Shown: positions 1 to 6,923 of the stretch, piece by piece
Layout: each line of letters starts with the position of its first letter
Numbering within the stretch: position 1 is the stretch's first letter
Notes under the pieces: model-generated
Databases searched by the model: none
The model's input: only the letters and a program-made list of their open reading frames with translations
What the model was told of the DNA's origin: nothing
NCBI GenBank assembly: GCA_900540335.1
Contig: UQFC01000068.1
Location: forward strand, 1 to 14,730
Origin: an uncultured Clostridium sp.
Lineage (GTDB): Bacteria; Bacillota; Clostridia; Lachnospirales; Lachnospiraceae
Direction of reading: 5' to 3'
Length of the DNA stretch: 14,730 bases
Made by a program: the position numbers and the translations under genes

Positions 1-9
1 TTTTAACAT
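1..9 (-). CDS. First codons of a gene leaving the left edge
   Basis: On the minus strand an ATG at 9 opens a frame (Met-Leu-Lys) that runs off the window. It is preceded by GGGCAGGTGGCAGC, whose AGGTGG is a plausible ribosome binding site. The same 11-mer (TGCCACCTGCC on the plus strand, 14-24) recurs at 155-165 before the 36-codon gene upstream. The two would be co-transcribed and are separated by about 32 nt. Only three codons are visible, so no function can be assigned. Confidence 0.35.
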
Positions 10-41
10 TTGCTGCCACCTGCCCTTCTATCCTTGATTTT

Positions 42-152
42 CTATATACTTCTTTTAAGAATATTACCATCCCCATCTACATACTCTGGATTATCTCGAT
101 ACGCTTTAGCGGTTTTCCTACCTTTAATGTGATTTGCAAAATCTAGACTCAT
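42..152 (-). CDS. Small unrecognised basic protein, 36 aa
   Basis: An ATG at 152 opens a 36-codon frame ending at TAG (42-44). The product is polar and lysine/arginine-rich, beginning MSLDFANHIKGRK and ending DGDGNILKRSI. I see no signal peptide or membrane segment. Support for a real gene is its own promoter (186-213), an AGGTGG-type ribosome binding site, and a second start with the same leader motif shortly downstream, which looks like a two-gene unit. I do not recognise the family. It could be a truncated remnant, a small regulator or antitoxin-like protein, or the first ORF of an element lying mostly outside the window. Confidence 0.45.
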   Translation of the reverse strand: MSLDFANHIKGRKTAKAYRDNPEYVDGDGNILKRSI

Positions 153-185
153 TTTGCCACCTGCCAGAACGGTAATTATTTTTCC

Positions 186-213
186 ATTATACACAAGACA
201 GGACAAAAATCAA
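186..213 (-). promoter_or_regulatory. Sigma-A-type promoter for the left-edge gene unit
   Basis: Read on the minus strand this is TTGATT (208-213), a 16-nt spacer, then a perfect TATAAT (186-191). Transcription would start near 179 and read into the 36-codon gene at 152 and the gene at the left edge. The region between here and the stop of the GGDEF gene (245) shows no obvious terminator. Confidence 0.6.
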
Positions 214-244
214 CTTCCATTATCAAGGGTCAAGTGCTAATTTT

Positions 245-1851
245 TTATGAATTTTCTGTGCCTTCTTTCATCTGCCTTTTATGACGGTACATCATATGAT
301 CCGCCCGTTTAATCAAATCCCCTGTTCTGGTATCTCCCGGCTCCGCCACAGCATAACCGCAGGCAATCTGCATACAGATAAACTCGGAGCTCTGATTATA
401 ATCCTGCTGCAGAAGAGACAGCTTTTTCAGACACTTTTCTATGGAAGAAGAAAAAGAATACGGCTTTCTGTCCCAGATAACCAGAAATTCATCTCCCCCA
501 ATCCGGTAACAGGTTCCCTCCCTGCCGCAGGCTTCCCGAATCAGACCTGCCGCGTCCATAATACAGCGATCCCCTGTTTCATGCCCAAAGGTATCATTAT
601 AATATTTCAGGTTATTTAAATCGCACACAGCAAGTCCTATTCCCTCTATCGTTCCCTGACAGCTCTGCTCCCAGCTTTCATAGGCATTGCGGTTGTACAG
701 ACCGGTCAGCAGATCCGTCACTGCCAGTCTTTTGTAAATCGCATTTTCCCGCCCCTCCTTCAGCTGCATGGAAAGGTCATAAATAACGCTCCAGGAAACG
801 CAGCCCACAAACAGAAGGCTCGCCAGGCCGCCAACCCGGTAAGTGTCCAGTGTATTGTGATAAAATCCCCCGAAATCCCAGACTGTAGAAATCAGCATCA
901 GCACTGCCGGGAAAAATGTCGCCTTTACCTTATAATCAGATCCATGCTTCCTGAAATAAAGAAACATTCCTGCAAACATAGCCCCAAATGCAGCCAGCAA
1001 AAGAATATGCGCCGTAAACACCGTTTCCTTAAACTCCCGGATTCCGGATACATGAAGTCCAATGCTGACAGCCATATTCAGCACACACAGGGTAAAATAC
1101 AGATTCTCCCACAGGGGCTTTATCTTCATATCCCAATAGTAAACGGAAAAGCAGAAAAACAGAATCGGAATCTGCAGAAGCAGCAGATATCCCGCGTAAG
1201 ACAGGGCAATGTGATTGGAAGCCAGAAGATTGACCAGCTCGCTTCCACGGATAAACCACAGCCCGACTACAATCAGCAAAGCAGCAAAATAAAAACCCTC
1301 CCGGCTGTTTTTTAATGAGCCGCGGACAACACCCCAGAACAAAAGCACCATCACGCCAATCACAAAGGTCAAAAATAAACAGCAGCCGCAGGCAGAGCGC
1401 AAATAATCCGTTCCTTAAACATCTGCTGCCGATCCCCCAGCCAGAAAACAGGAGGAATATTCTCATCGTGGTAATAATGATACTGAATCTCAACCAGAAC
1501 CTGGCTTTCTGCCTGGGGAAGCTTCACAAAATGATAAAACTTTCCGGGAACTCGTCCCACTGCCGTGGTTCCATCATCCAGGGAGTGAATCAGCGCCCCG
1601 TTCTGATAAACCTTCACGCTCTGACGGTCTGAAACAAAATGCAGGCACCGTCCGGAATCTCCGGAAAAATCAAAGGAAAATTCGTATGTAATCGTCCCGT
1701 TTTCACCCTTCCATACATTTTCCGGAAGAATCTGACAGGTTTCCGGCGCCTCCAGGCTATACCGATCCTCCCGGGAATAAAAAAATCCCCAGAAGATAAG
1801 AACAGCTCCGATTAACGCAGTAATAATAATAATTTTTTTATATCTATCCAC
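245..1851 (-). pseudogene. Frameshifted 7TM-GGDEF diguanylate cyclase
   Basis: The product would be an inner-membrane sensor making cyclic di-GMP from two GTP. From the N-terminus it has a membrane anchor (about residues 5-24), an extracytoplasmic beta-rich domain like those of 7TMR-DISM proteins, seven hydrophobic segments, then a GGDEF domain with LTGLYNRNAYE and an intact IGGDEF active site (codons at 485-499). No RxxD inhibitory I-site lies five residues before GGDEF. The gene is in two frames. The 5' part stops at TGA (1369-1371) and the 3' part continues one frame over. One extra A in the A5 run at 1371-1375 gives an uninterrupted 535-codon gene. I chose GTG 1851 as start because AAAGGA lies 6 nt upstream and the candidate ATG at 1911 falls inside the promoter -35 box. 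This may be a true frameshift, a phase-variable state or a sequencing error. Confidence 0.8.
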
Positions 1852-1886
1852 ATGAAATCCTTTCTGAAGGCTTTGCCTTTTAGAAT

Positions 1887-1915
1887 ATTTTACCTTATTT
1901 TTCCAGAACATACAA
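1887..1915 (-). promoter_or_regulatory. Promoter of the diguanylate cyclase gene
   Basis: Read on the minus strand this is TTGTAT (1910-1915), a 17-nt spacer and TAAAAT (1887-1892). The predicted start near 1880 leaves a roughly 30-nt leader with a small hairpin (AAGGC-AAA-GCCTT) and an AAAGGA ribosome binding site before GTG 1851. The box position argues against the upstream in-frame ATG at 1911. Confidence 0.55.
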
Positions 1916-1976
1916 TAAACTCTTTCTCTGTCTCTGCCCGAACGCGTTTTCCCCTTCCTGATGATGCGTCTTTCTA

Positions 1977-2005
1977 TTGAAGCGGTTCCAGACTTGTGAT
2001 AAAAT
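1977..2005 (+). promoter_or_regulatory. Promoter of the restriction-modification operon
   Basis: TTGAAG (1977-1982), a 17-nt spacer and TAAAAT (2000-2005) give a near-consensus sigma-A promoter on the plus strand. Transcription would start near 2012, about 250 nt before the methylase ATG at 2264, so the transcript has a long leader. It is divergent from the diguanylate cyclase promoter. Confidence 0.6.
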
Positions 2006-2011
2006 GTATAG

Positions 2012-2240
2012 GTGAAATGCAAAGGTTCAGGACGGCACATCGTTTTTCCGCCGTCCTGAATTTCTGCCGTGAAATGTGACAATACAGGACGTGGCATTTT
2101 CTTGTCCGGCAAAGCCGAACAAGAAGCATCGGAGATTCCCCCGATGTGAGTTCTGACTGAAAAATCCGCTTACAAGCAAGCTTGACACGGATTTTTCTGC
2201 CGGCTCTCCCGCCGTCCTGAATTTTTACCGTTAAAATATG
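2012..2240 (+). promoter_or_regulatory. Structured leader made of a duplicated hairpin module
   Basis: Two copies of one layout lie in tandem. Copy 1 has GTGAAATG (2012-2019), 8 nt, CAGGACGGC (2028-2036), a 13-nt loop, then GCCGTCCTGAATTT (2050-2063). With the preceding TT it forms a perfect 11-bp stem. Copy 2 has GTGAAATG (2069-2076), 8 nt, CAGGACG-TG-GC (2085-2093 region), then GCCGTCCTGAATTT (2211-2224). Its two arms are separated by about 115 nt holding three further hairpins: 2099-2125 (TTCTTGT-C-CGGC/GCCG-A-ACAAGAA), 2127-2146 (CATCGG/CCGATG) and 2160-2196. Because both downstream arms are identical, the first upstream arm (2026-2036) could pair with either, allowing alternative folds. 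It may be a cis-regulatory RNA of the operon or a member of a dispersed palindromic repeat family. I do not recognise it as a known riboswitch class. Confidence 0.55.
2160..2196 (+). terminator. Terminator-like hairpin inside the leader
   Basis: AAAAATCCG (2160-2168) pairs with CGGATTTTT (2188-2196), and CAAGCAAGCTTG (2173-2184) can fold within the loop. The 3' arm ends in a U5 run, as in intrinsic terminators, and the symmetry lets it work in both directions. It lies between the promoter at 1977-2005 and the methylase start, so it could attenuate the operon. The stem is only 9 bp and AT-rich at its base. Confidence 0.4.
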
Positions 2241-2263
2241 CCTAGAAAGAGAGGGTGCAAATT

Positions 2264-3100
2264 ATGCGAAAAAATCGTCTTGTTGCGCCTGTTGTAAAAT
2301 GGGTTGGCGGAAAACGCCAGCTTTTAGATGATTTAACACCGCTGTTTCCAAAACGGGTTTCCTCCTACTGCGAACCTTTTTTAGGAGGCGGCGCCGTTTT
2401 ATTTCAGCTACAGCCCAACACCGCCCATGTCAATGATATTAACTCTGAACTGATTCAGATGTACGAGGTAATCCGCGACAACGTAGACGAGCTGATTGAA
2501 GCCCTTGGAACTCATCCCAACGAAGCGGAACACTTTTATCAGGTGCGTGACTGGGATCGGGATCGGGAAAAATATCAGCAGCTCAGCCCCGTCGATCGGG
2601 CCGCGCGGATTATTTATTTAAATAAAACCTGTTACAACGGGCTTTTCCGGGTAAACAATGCCGGACAGTTCAACACTCCCTTCGGTCATTACAAGAATCC
2701 GAATATTATCAATGAGCCGACCCTGCGGGCTGTCAGCTCCTATTTCCAGAAGGCCAGCCTGACCTTCACCAGCATGGATTATGCCGAGGTTCTTTCCAAT
2801 GTGAAAAAGGGAACCTTTGTCTATCTGGATCCCCCCTATGACCCTGTTTCCGATACCGCCAACTTCACCGGCTACGCCAAGGGCGGCTTTGGACGTCAGG
2901 AGCAGATTCGTCTCCGGGAATGCTGTGACGAGCTGAACCGCCGGGGCATCCGGTTTATGCTTTCCAACTCAGCCACTGACTTTATCCGGGAACAGTATGC
3001 CGCCTACGATATTACCATTGTCAAAGCCAAACGTGCCATTAACTCCAACGCCGCCAAGCGGGGACAGGTAGACGAGGTGGTTGTAAGAAACTACAAATAA
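2264..3100 (+). CDS. dam: Dam/DpnM-type DNA adenine N6-methyltransferase
   Basis: It transfers methyl from S-adenosylmethionine to N6 of adenine in double-stranded DNA. By family (D12 class, M.DpnII/Dam) the expected target is GATC. At 278 residues it matches the usual length. Motifs in order are KWVGGK (12-17), the SAM-binding motif PFLGGG (38-43), IYLNKTCYNGLFRVN (117-131) in the target-recognition part, catalytic DPPY (189-192), and a C-terminal AINSNAAKRGQVDEVVVRNY typical of the group. The start is ATG 2264 with GAGAGGG 8 nt upstream; a GTG at 2255 overlaps that ribosome binding site and is less likely. It is the first gene of a two-gene operon with the putative endonuclease 67 nt downstream, so it probably protects host DNA rather than acting as an orphan Dam. 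Confidence 0.93.
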   Translation: MRKNRLVAPVVKWVGGKRQLLDDLTPLFPKRVSSYCEPFLGGGAVLFQLQPNTAHVNDINSELIQMYEVIRDNVDELIEALGTHPNEAEHFYQVRDWDRDREKYQQLSPVDRAARIIYLNKTCYNGLFRVNNAGQFNTPFGHYKNPNIINEPTLRAVSSYFQKASLTFTSMDYAEVLSNVKKGTFVYLDPPYDPVSDTANFTGYAKGGFGRQEQIRLRECCDELNRRGIRFMLSNSATDFIREQYAAYDITIVKAKRAINSNAAKRGQVDEVVVRNYK

Positions 3101-3103
3101 AAA

Positions 3104-3150
3104 CTGCAGAGGCCAGATCCGGCAAAAGCCGGATTTTCCAGGTTCTGCAG
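3104..3150 (+). promoter_or_regulatory. Intergenic hairpin between methylase and endonuclease
   Basis: An outer stem CTGCAGA (3104-3110)/TCTGCAG (3144-3150) encloses a perfect inner stem ATCCGGC (3117-3123)/GCCGGAT (3128-3134) with an AAAA tetraloop. It fills most of the gap between the methylase stop (3100) and the endonuclease start (3168), and AAGGAG follows just after it. With only T4 after the inner stem it is a weak terminator at best. It may instead be an RNA-processing or stability element that sets the methylase/endonuclease ratio. A GATC site (3116-3119) lies at the base of the inner stem. Confidence 0.5.
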
Positions 3151-3167
3151 CGTAAGGAGTACAGCCC

Positions 3168-4463
3168 ATGAGCGAAAAATCAAAAGGTCAGAACGATCGG
3201 GCCTGGGAGGCTCTTTTTGAAAAATACGATATCCTTTCCCGCATTCGCCAGGAGGGGAAGTTTATGATTTCTGCGGCTCAGATCAAGGAATACCGGGAAC
3301 CGCGGCTTATGGCCAAATTCGATCACCGGATCAATCTGCCGCAGATTTTTTCTGATCATCAGCTGGCAATTCTGCCTGTTTCCCGGGGAGATTATGTGAT
3401 CTCCCACTTTGACGCCTATCAGACATTTCCGGAGCCGGTTCCTGCAGTATCCCGGCTGTCCCTTCCTTCCGGACTTCAAAGCCTGAATGCCAATCATATT
3501 CCCAGCGAAGCCATTGCCATCAACTGCGCTCTGGCATCGGGAATGCTGGCAGATTTTCTGGAAGAGGAGAGCCTTTTGCCTACTGTTTCCGGACGGATGG
3601 GTTCCGGACAGTTTGATTTTCAGATTCAAAACTGTGTAACACGGACTCCCGTTTCCGTCTCTGTCAATAATTCCCAGATAGAAATCGACGCGGCCTTTGA
3701 AGGCGCCGCCAGCCTCTCTCTTCTGGAAGCAAAACGGGATCTCTCCGAGGATTTTCTCATCCGCCAGCTGTATTATCCCTTCCGCACCTGGTCCTGCCGA
3801 ATGACAAAAAAAATCAGGCCGATCTTTCTCGTTTATTCCAACGGAATTTTCAGCCTGTACGAATATGAATTTGAAAATCCGGAATCCTACAATTCCCTGA
3901 TTCTCCGGAAACAAAAAAACTATTCCATCGAAGATACCTCAATCAGCCTTGAAGATCTCAAGGGCGTGCTTCTGAGGACATCTGCTGTTCCGGAACCGGA
4001 AATTTCTTTCCCCCAGGCAAACAGCATGAAACGAATCATCAACCTGTGCGAGCTTCTCTCCGCTCAGGAGCTGAGTCAGGATCAGGTGACAGAGCAATAC
4101 GCCTTCGACATCCGCCAGACCAGCTACTACACAGATGCAGCCCGGTATCTCGGCCTTCTGGACCGCCGCTACGGAGACGGTCGCCGTCCTGTATACTTTC
4201 TCACACCTATGGGAAGGAAAATCATGGGCCTGGGCTACCGCCAGCGTCAGCTGGCTCTCTGTGAAGCCATGCTGAAGCACCGGCCCTTCCGTGAAACCTT
4301 CCGCCTTTATCTGGAAACCGGCGTTATGCCGGATGCCTCAGCCATTGTTTCTGTCATGAAGCAGTCCGGCCTTTACAAGGTGGAAAGTATGAGCACCTAC
4401 AAACGCCGCTCCTCCACCGTCAGCGGGTGGATTCACTGGATGCTGTCTCTTGCAGAGGGGTGA
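3168..4463 (+). CDS. Probable type II restriction endonuclease, PD-(D/E)XK fold
   Basis: This 431-residue cytoplasmic protein is encoded directly after the GATC methylase and is the likely cognate restriction enzyme. The core motif is visible: IEID with D174, then LSLLEAK with E187 and K189 (the D-x12-ExK spacing of PD-(D/E)XK nucleases), followed by FLIRQLYYPFRTW carrying a conserved-type Gln (Q200). The C-terminal third (about 280-431) is helical and looks like a winged helix (residues 287-360), probably for DNA binding. It does not resemble the roughly 290-residue DpnII/MboI enzymes that I would expect beside such a methylase. The start is ATG 3168 with AAGGAG 8 nt upstream. The 3' end overlaps the MscS gene by 44 bp in convergent orientation. 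Nuclease fold is fairly secure from the motif; GATC specificity is inferred from context. Confidence 0.75.
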   Translation: MSEKSKGQNDRAWEALFEKYDILSRIRQEGKFMISAAQIKEYREPRLMAKFDHRINLPQIFSDHQLAILPVSRGDYVISHFDAYQTFPEPVPAVSRLSLPSGLQSLNANHIPSEAIAINCALASGMLADFLEEESLLPTVSGRMGSGQFDFQIQNCVTRTPVSVSVNNSQIEIDAAFEGAASLSLLEAKRDLSEDFLIRQLYYPFRTWSCRMTKKIRPIFLVYSNGIFSLYEYEFENPESYNSLILRKQKNYSIEDTSISLEDLKGVLLRTSAVPEPEISFPQANSMKRIINLCELLSAQELSQDQVTEQYAFDIRQTSYYTDAARYLGLLDRRYGDGRRPVYFLTPMGRKIMGLGYRQRQLALCEAMLKHRPFRETFRLYLETGVMPDASAIVSVMKQSGLYKVESMSTYKRRSSTVSGWIHWMLSLAEG

Positions 4464-5328
4464 ATGCCCCTCTCACATTAATATCCATCTGGTTAAATGG
4501 AATCTCAATACCGTTTTTATCAAACTCCTCTTTAATGCGCTCAATCATTTCCCAGCGCACCGTCCAATAGTCAGCCGTTTTCGTCCAGCCCCGGATTCCC
4601 ACGGTTACGGAGCTGTCTCCCAGATTGCCCACATAAGCCGTAATTCCATCCTCCTTCAGTACCAGAGGATTGTTCTCAAACAAACTGTACATAATCTCCT
4701 TGGCCAGCTTCATATCAGAGGTATATCCAATGCCAACCTCCAAATCCACCCGCCGCTTTTCCTGTCCGGTTACATTGACCACCACTCCATTGGAAATGCT
4801 GCCGTTGGGAATCGTGACCTTTTTATTATCCACCGTAAGCAGGGTTGTATAAATCAGCCCCACGCTGACAACCGTTCCCTCAATATCTCCGAAAATAATA
4901 TACTCTCCTATAACAAAGGGACGGCTGATCATAATCATCAGGCTTCCTGCCACGTTTTTCAGGCTTTCCTGCAAAGCCAGGCCGATTGCCAGACCGGCGG
5001 AACCTAACAGGGCAATAATCGATGCAGACGGAATTCCCATATTGTCCGCTGCAATAAACACAGCCAGCGTATAAATCGCCACCTCTGCCAGGGTAGTAAG
5101 CATCCTCATCACATTCACATCAAGAGACGCCCGCTCCATGGCATTATTCATAATACGGCTGATAATCCTCACAATCCTGCTTGCAATAAAAAGAATCAGC
5201 AGCGCAATCAAAAGCCTTACGATAAAATCCAGAATCCCCGGCCCCCAGCCCTTCATTGTGTTCATCATGGCATCTGTATTCAGCCTTGGAAGCGTCTGAC
5301 ATACAATTCCCGTTCTCAATCCATCCAT
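4420..5328 (-). CDS. MscS-family small-conductance mechanosensitive channel
   Basis: This 302-residue membrane channel opens under membrane tension to release solutes on hypo-osmotic shock. Hydrophobic segments lie at about 31-55, 76-95 and 103-134. The last is the Gly/Ala-rich pore helix (LLGSAGLAIGLALQ). The soluble beta domain carries the family signatures RPFVIGEYI (136-144), VTIPNGSISNGVVVN (171-185) and the C-terminal IEIPFNQMDINV (274-285). Length and layout are those of a minimal MscS (YnaI/YkuT-like size class). The start is the first ATG, with AAGGA 12 nt upstream, a long spacing. It is 82 nt downstream of the MoxR gene, with no clear terminator or promoter in between, so read-through from that operon is likely. 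Its 3' end overlaps the endonuclease gene on the opposite strand. Confidence 0.93.
   Translation of the reverse strand: MDGLRTGIVCQTLPRLNTDAMMNTMKGWGPGILDFIVRLLIALLILFIASRIVRIISRIMNNAMERASLDVNVMRMLTTLAEVAIYTLAVFIAADNMGIPSASIIALLGSAGLAIGLALQESLKNVAGSLMIMISRPFVIGEYIIFGDIEGTVVSVGLIYTTLLTVDNKKVTIPNGSISNGVVVNVTGQEKRRVDLEVGIGYTSDMKLAKEIMYSLFENNPLVLKEDGITAYVGNLGDSSVTVGIRGWTKTADYWTVRWEMIERIKEEFDKNGIEIPFNQMDINVRGAFTPLQETASSESTR
4454..4473 (+). terminator. Hairpin at the end of the endonuclease gene
   Basis: AGAGGGG (4454-4460) and CCCCTCT (4467-4473) form a perfect 7-bp stem whose loop holds the endonuclease stop codon TGA. No U-run follows, so efficient intrinsic termination is doubtful. On the other strand the same bases encode the C-terminus of the MscS channel. 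Confidence 0.3.
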
Positions 5329-5410
5329 ACTGTTCTGTTATCCTTTCTCGTTTTCCACAGAGTAAAGACTCTTGCCCTGTGTTTTCCACACCCTCTCTGT
5401 TTTCTCCACA

Positions 5411-6910
5411 CTACTGTCCCAAAACCTGGCCCAGCAGCTCCTCCTCCCTGGAAAACAGCAGATTTTTATTGTACTGATAATACCGCTCGCAGTCATATTC
5501 CTGCAAAAACTCTATGCTGTAAAAACCGGTATTCAGTTCTGTTACAAACAAAACCATTTCCTGGCTTCCCCCGAAGGCCGATTCCATAAAATCAAAAGCG
5601 TGTTCCAGCTTCTCTCCGGCAGCCTCTGTCATATCCTCATACCGGTCACTGTCCTGTCCGAAACTTTCCCGCAGGGCTTCCCATACCTGCGCCCCGTCCT
5701 TCCAGTCTCCGGCGCGAAGCTTTTTCAGATCCTCTTCGAACCGTGCCAGCACGGCTCTCCTGGTGCGGTATTCCATCCGGGACATCAGCCCCTGCTCCCG
5801 GCGTTTCTCCATCTGCTCCTGAAATTCTTCCGTCATGGCCGCAAAGGCCTCCACACCATTTTTCTCAAAAGCACCGCTTTTGTGCAGCTCCTTCATCTGT
5901 TCCATCCGCATGGCCATCATCCGGCCCATCCGGCTCACCTGACGAAATTCCTCATTCAGCCCGGAAAGAAGAAGCCCAACCACGCTGATCCGCTCATCAA
6001 AGGCCGCCCGCTCCAGCTTTTCCACTGCCGCCTCGGAAATTTCTCCTTCCAGAATCCGCTCCACCTGGTAGTCATTTTTATACTTGTAATGCAGCTCCAG
6101 ATAGTTTGCAAAATCCTTGGCAATTTTAGGAAACTGAATGTACTCCTGAATCAGCTCCCGGTCTGCCTTTTTCCCCAGCTCCTCATATACCTGAATCAGC
6201 TGGGACAGATCCTCCCATCCGCGGGGAGTGGCAAAAAGCCGTCCGTCTACGGTTGTTTCAATCTGGCAGAAATTCTGCCGGCGGATGTTCAGATAGTCCC
6301 GCACTGCCGGATGAATATCTGCCTTTACTGCATATTCCTTCCAGACATCAAAATCCGGCTCCACATCAATTCTGCGGATACGGTCCAGGGTTACAATATC
6401 AAAATCCCGGACAGACTTGTTGTACTCCGGCGGATTTCCTGCCGCCACAATAATCCATCCCTCCGGAATCCTGTGATTTCCGAAGGTCTTTCCCTGAAGG
6501 AACTGAAGCATGGTCGGAGCCAGAGTTTCCGACACACAGTTAATCTCATCAATAAACAGAATTCCCTCTGCCAGTCCTGTCTGCTGGATTTTATTATAAA
6601 CAGCAGCCACAATCTCGCTCATGGTATATTCCGTTACTGCATATTCCCGTCCCCCGTACTCTCTCTTTTCAATAAAGGGAAGGCCAATCGCACTCTGCCT
6701 TGTGTGATGGGTAATGGTATAAGCCACCAGTCCGATTCCGCATTCCTGGGAAATCTGCTCCATAATCTGTGTTTTTCCTACTCCCGGCGGGCCAATCAAA
6801 AGCACAGGCCTCTGCCGGACTGATCCGATTACATAGGATCCAAACTCATCTTTTTTCAGATAAGCCTCTATGGTATCCTTTATTTCCTGTTTTGCACGTT
6901 TAATGTTCAT
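5411..6910 (-). CDS. MoxR-type AAA+ ATPase
   Basis: This 499-residue cytoplasmic ATPase is probably a ring-forming chaperone working with the VWA protein encoded just upstream. The AAA core covers about 1-275: Walker A GPPGVGKT (40-47), Walker B ILFIDE (117-122), sensor-1 AAGNP (N159), arginine-finger candidates in TLDRIRR (174-180), and ATPRGWEDL (227-235) at a sensor-2-like position. The C-terminal half (about 275-499) is helical, charged and probably coiled-coil, with no recognised domain. Size and pairing recall RavA, although the C-terminal half is not recognisably RavA. The start is ATG 6910 with AGGAG 8 nt upstream, only 13 nt after the VWA stop, which indicates tight co-transcription. 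Confidence 0.9.
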   Translation of the reverse strand: MNIKRAKQEIKDTIEAYLKKDEFGSYVIGSVRQRPVLLIGPPGVGKTQIMEQISQECGIGLVAYTITHHTRQSAIGLPFIEKREYGGREYAVTEYTMSEIVAAVYNKIQQTGLAEGILFIDEINCVSETLAPTMLQFLQGKTFGNHRIPEGWIIVAAGNPPEYNKSVRDFDIVTLDRIRRIDVEPDFDVWKEYAVKADIHPAVRDYLNIRRQNFCQIETTVDGRLFATPRGWEDLSQLIQVYEELGKKADRELIQEYIQFPKIAKDFANYLELHYKYKNDYQVERILEGEISEAAVEKLERAAFDERISVVGLLLSGLNEEFRQVSRMGRMMAMRMEQMKELHKSGAFEKNGVEAFAAMTEEFQEQMEKRREQGLMSRMEYRTRRAVLARFEEDLKKLRAGDWKDGAQVWEALRESFGQDSDRYEDMTEAAGEKLEHAFDFMESAFGGSQEMVLFVTELNTGFYSIEFLQEYDCERYYQYNKNLLFSREEELLGQVLGQ

Positions 6911-6923
6911 TTTATTTCTCCTG

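Noticed and set aside
245..1402. Diguanylate cyclase read as an independent 385-codon gene from TTG 1402
   Set aside because: There is no ribosome binding site before this TTG. Adding one base joins it seamlessly to the upstream sensor domain and restores the seven-helix layout.
1852..2112. 5' extension of the diguanylate cyclase frame to an ATG at 2112
   Set aside because: The extension is low-complexity basic sequence covering two promoters and the structured leader. GTG 1851 has the ribosome binding site and lies at a sensible distance from a promoter.
2182..2187. TTGACA as a -35 box for the methylase
   Set aside because: No acceptable -10 hexamer lies 16-18 nt downstream. The bases are part of the terminator-like stem-loop.
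5144..5389. Possible 81-codon gene between MoxR and MscS
   Set aside because: It starts at a GTG with poor ribosome-binding-site spacing, and most of it overlaps the MscS 5' region in another frame with no recognisable motif.
5372..6823. Long open frame (483 codons) on the plus strand
   Set aside because: It lies wholly antisense to the MoxR ATPase, whose Walker motifs are clear. The product is Pro/His/Leu-rich with no recognisable domain, as expected from a shadow frame.
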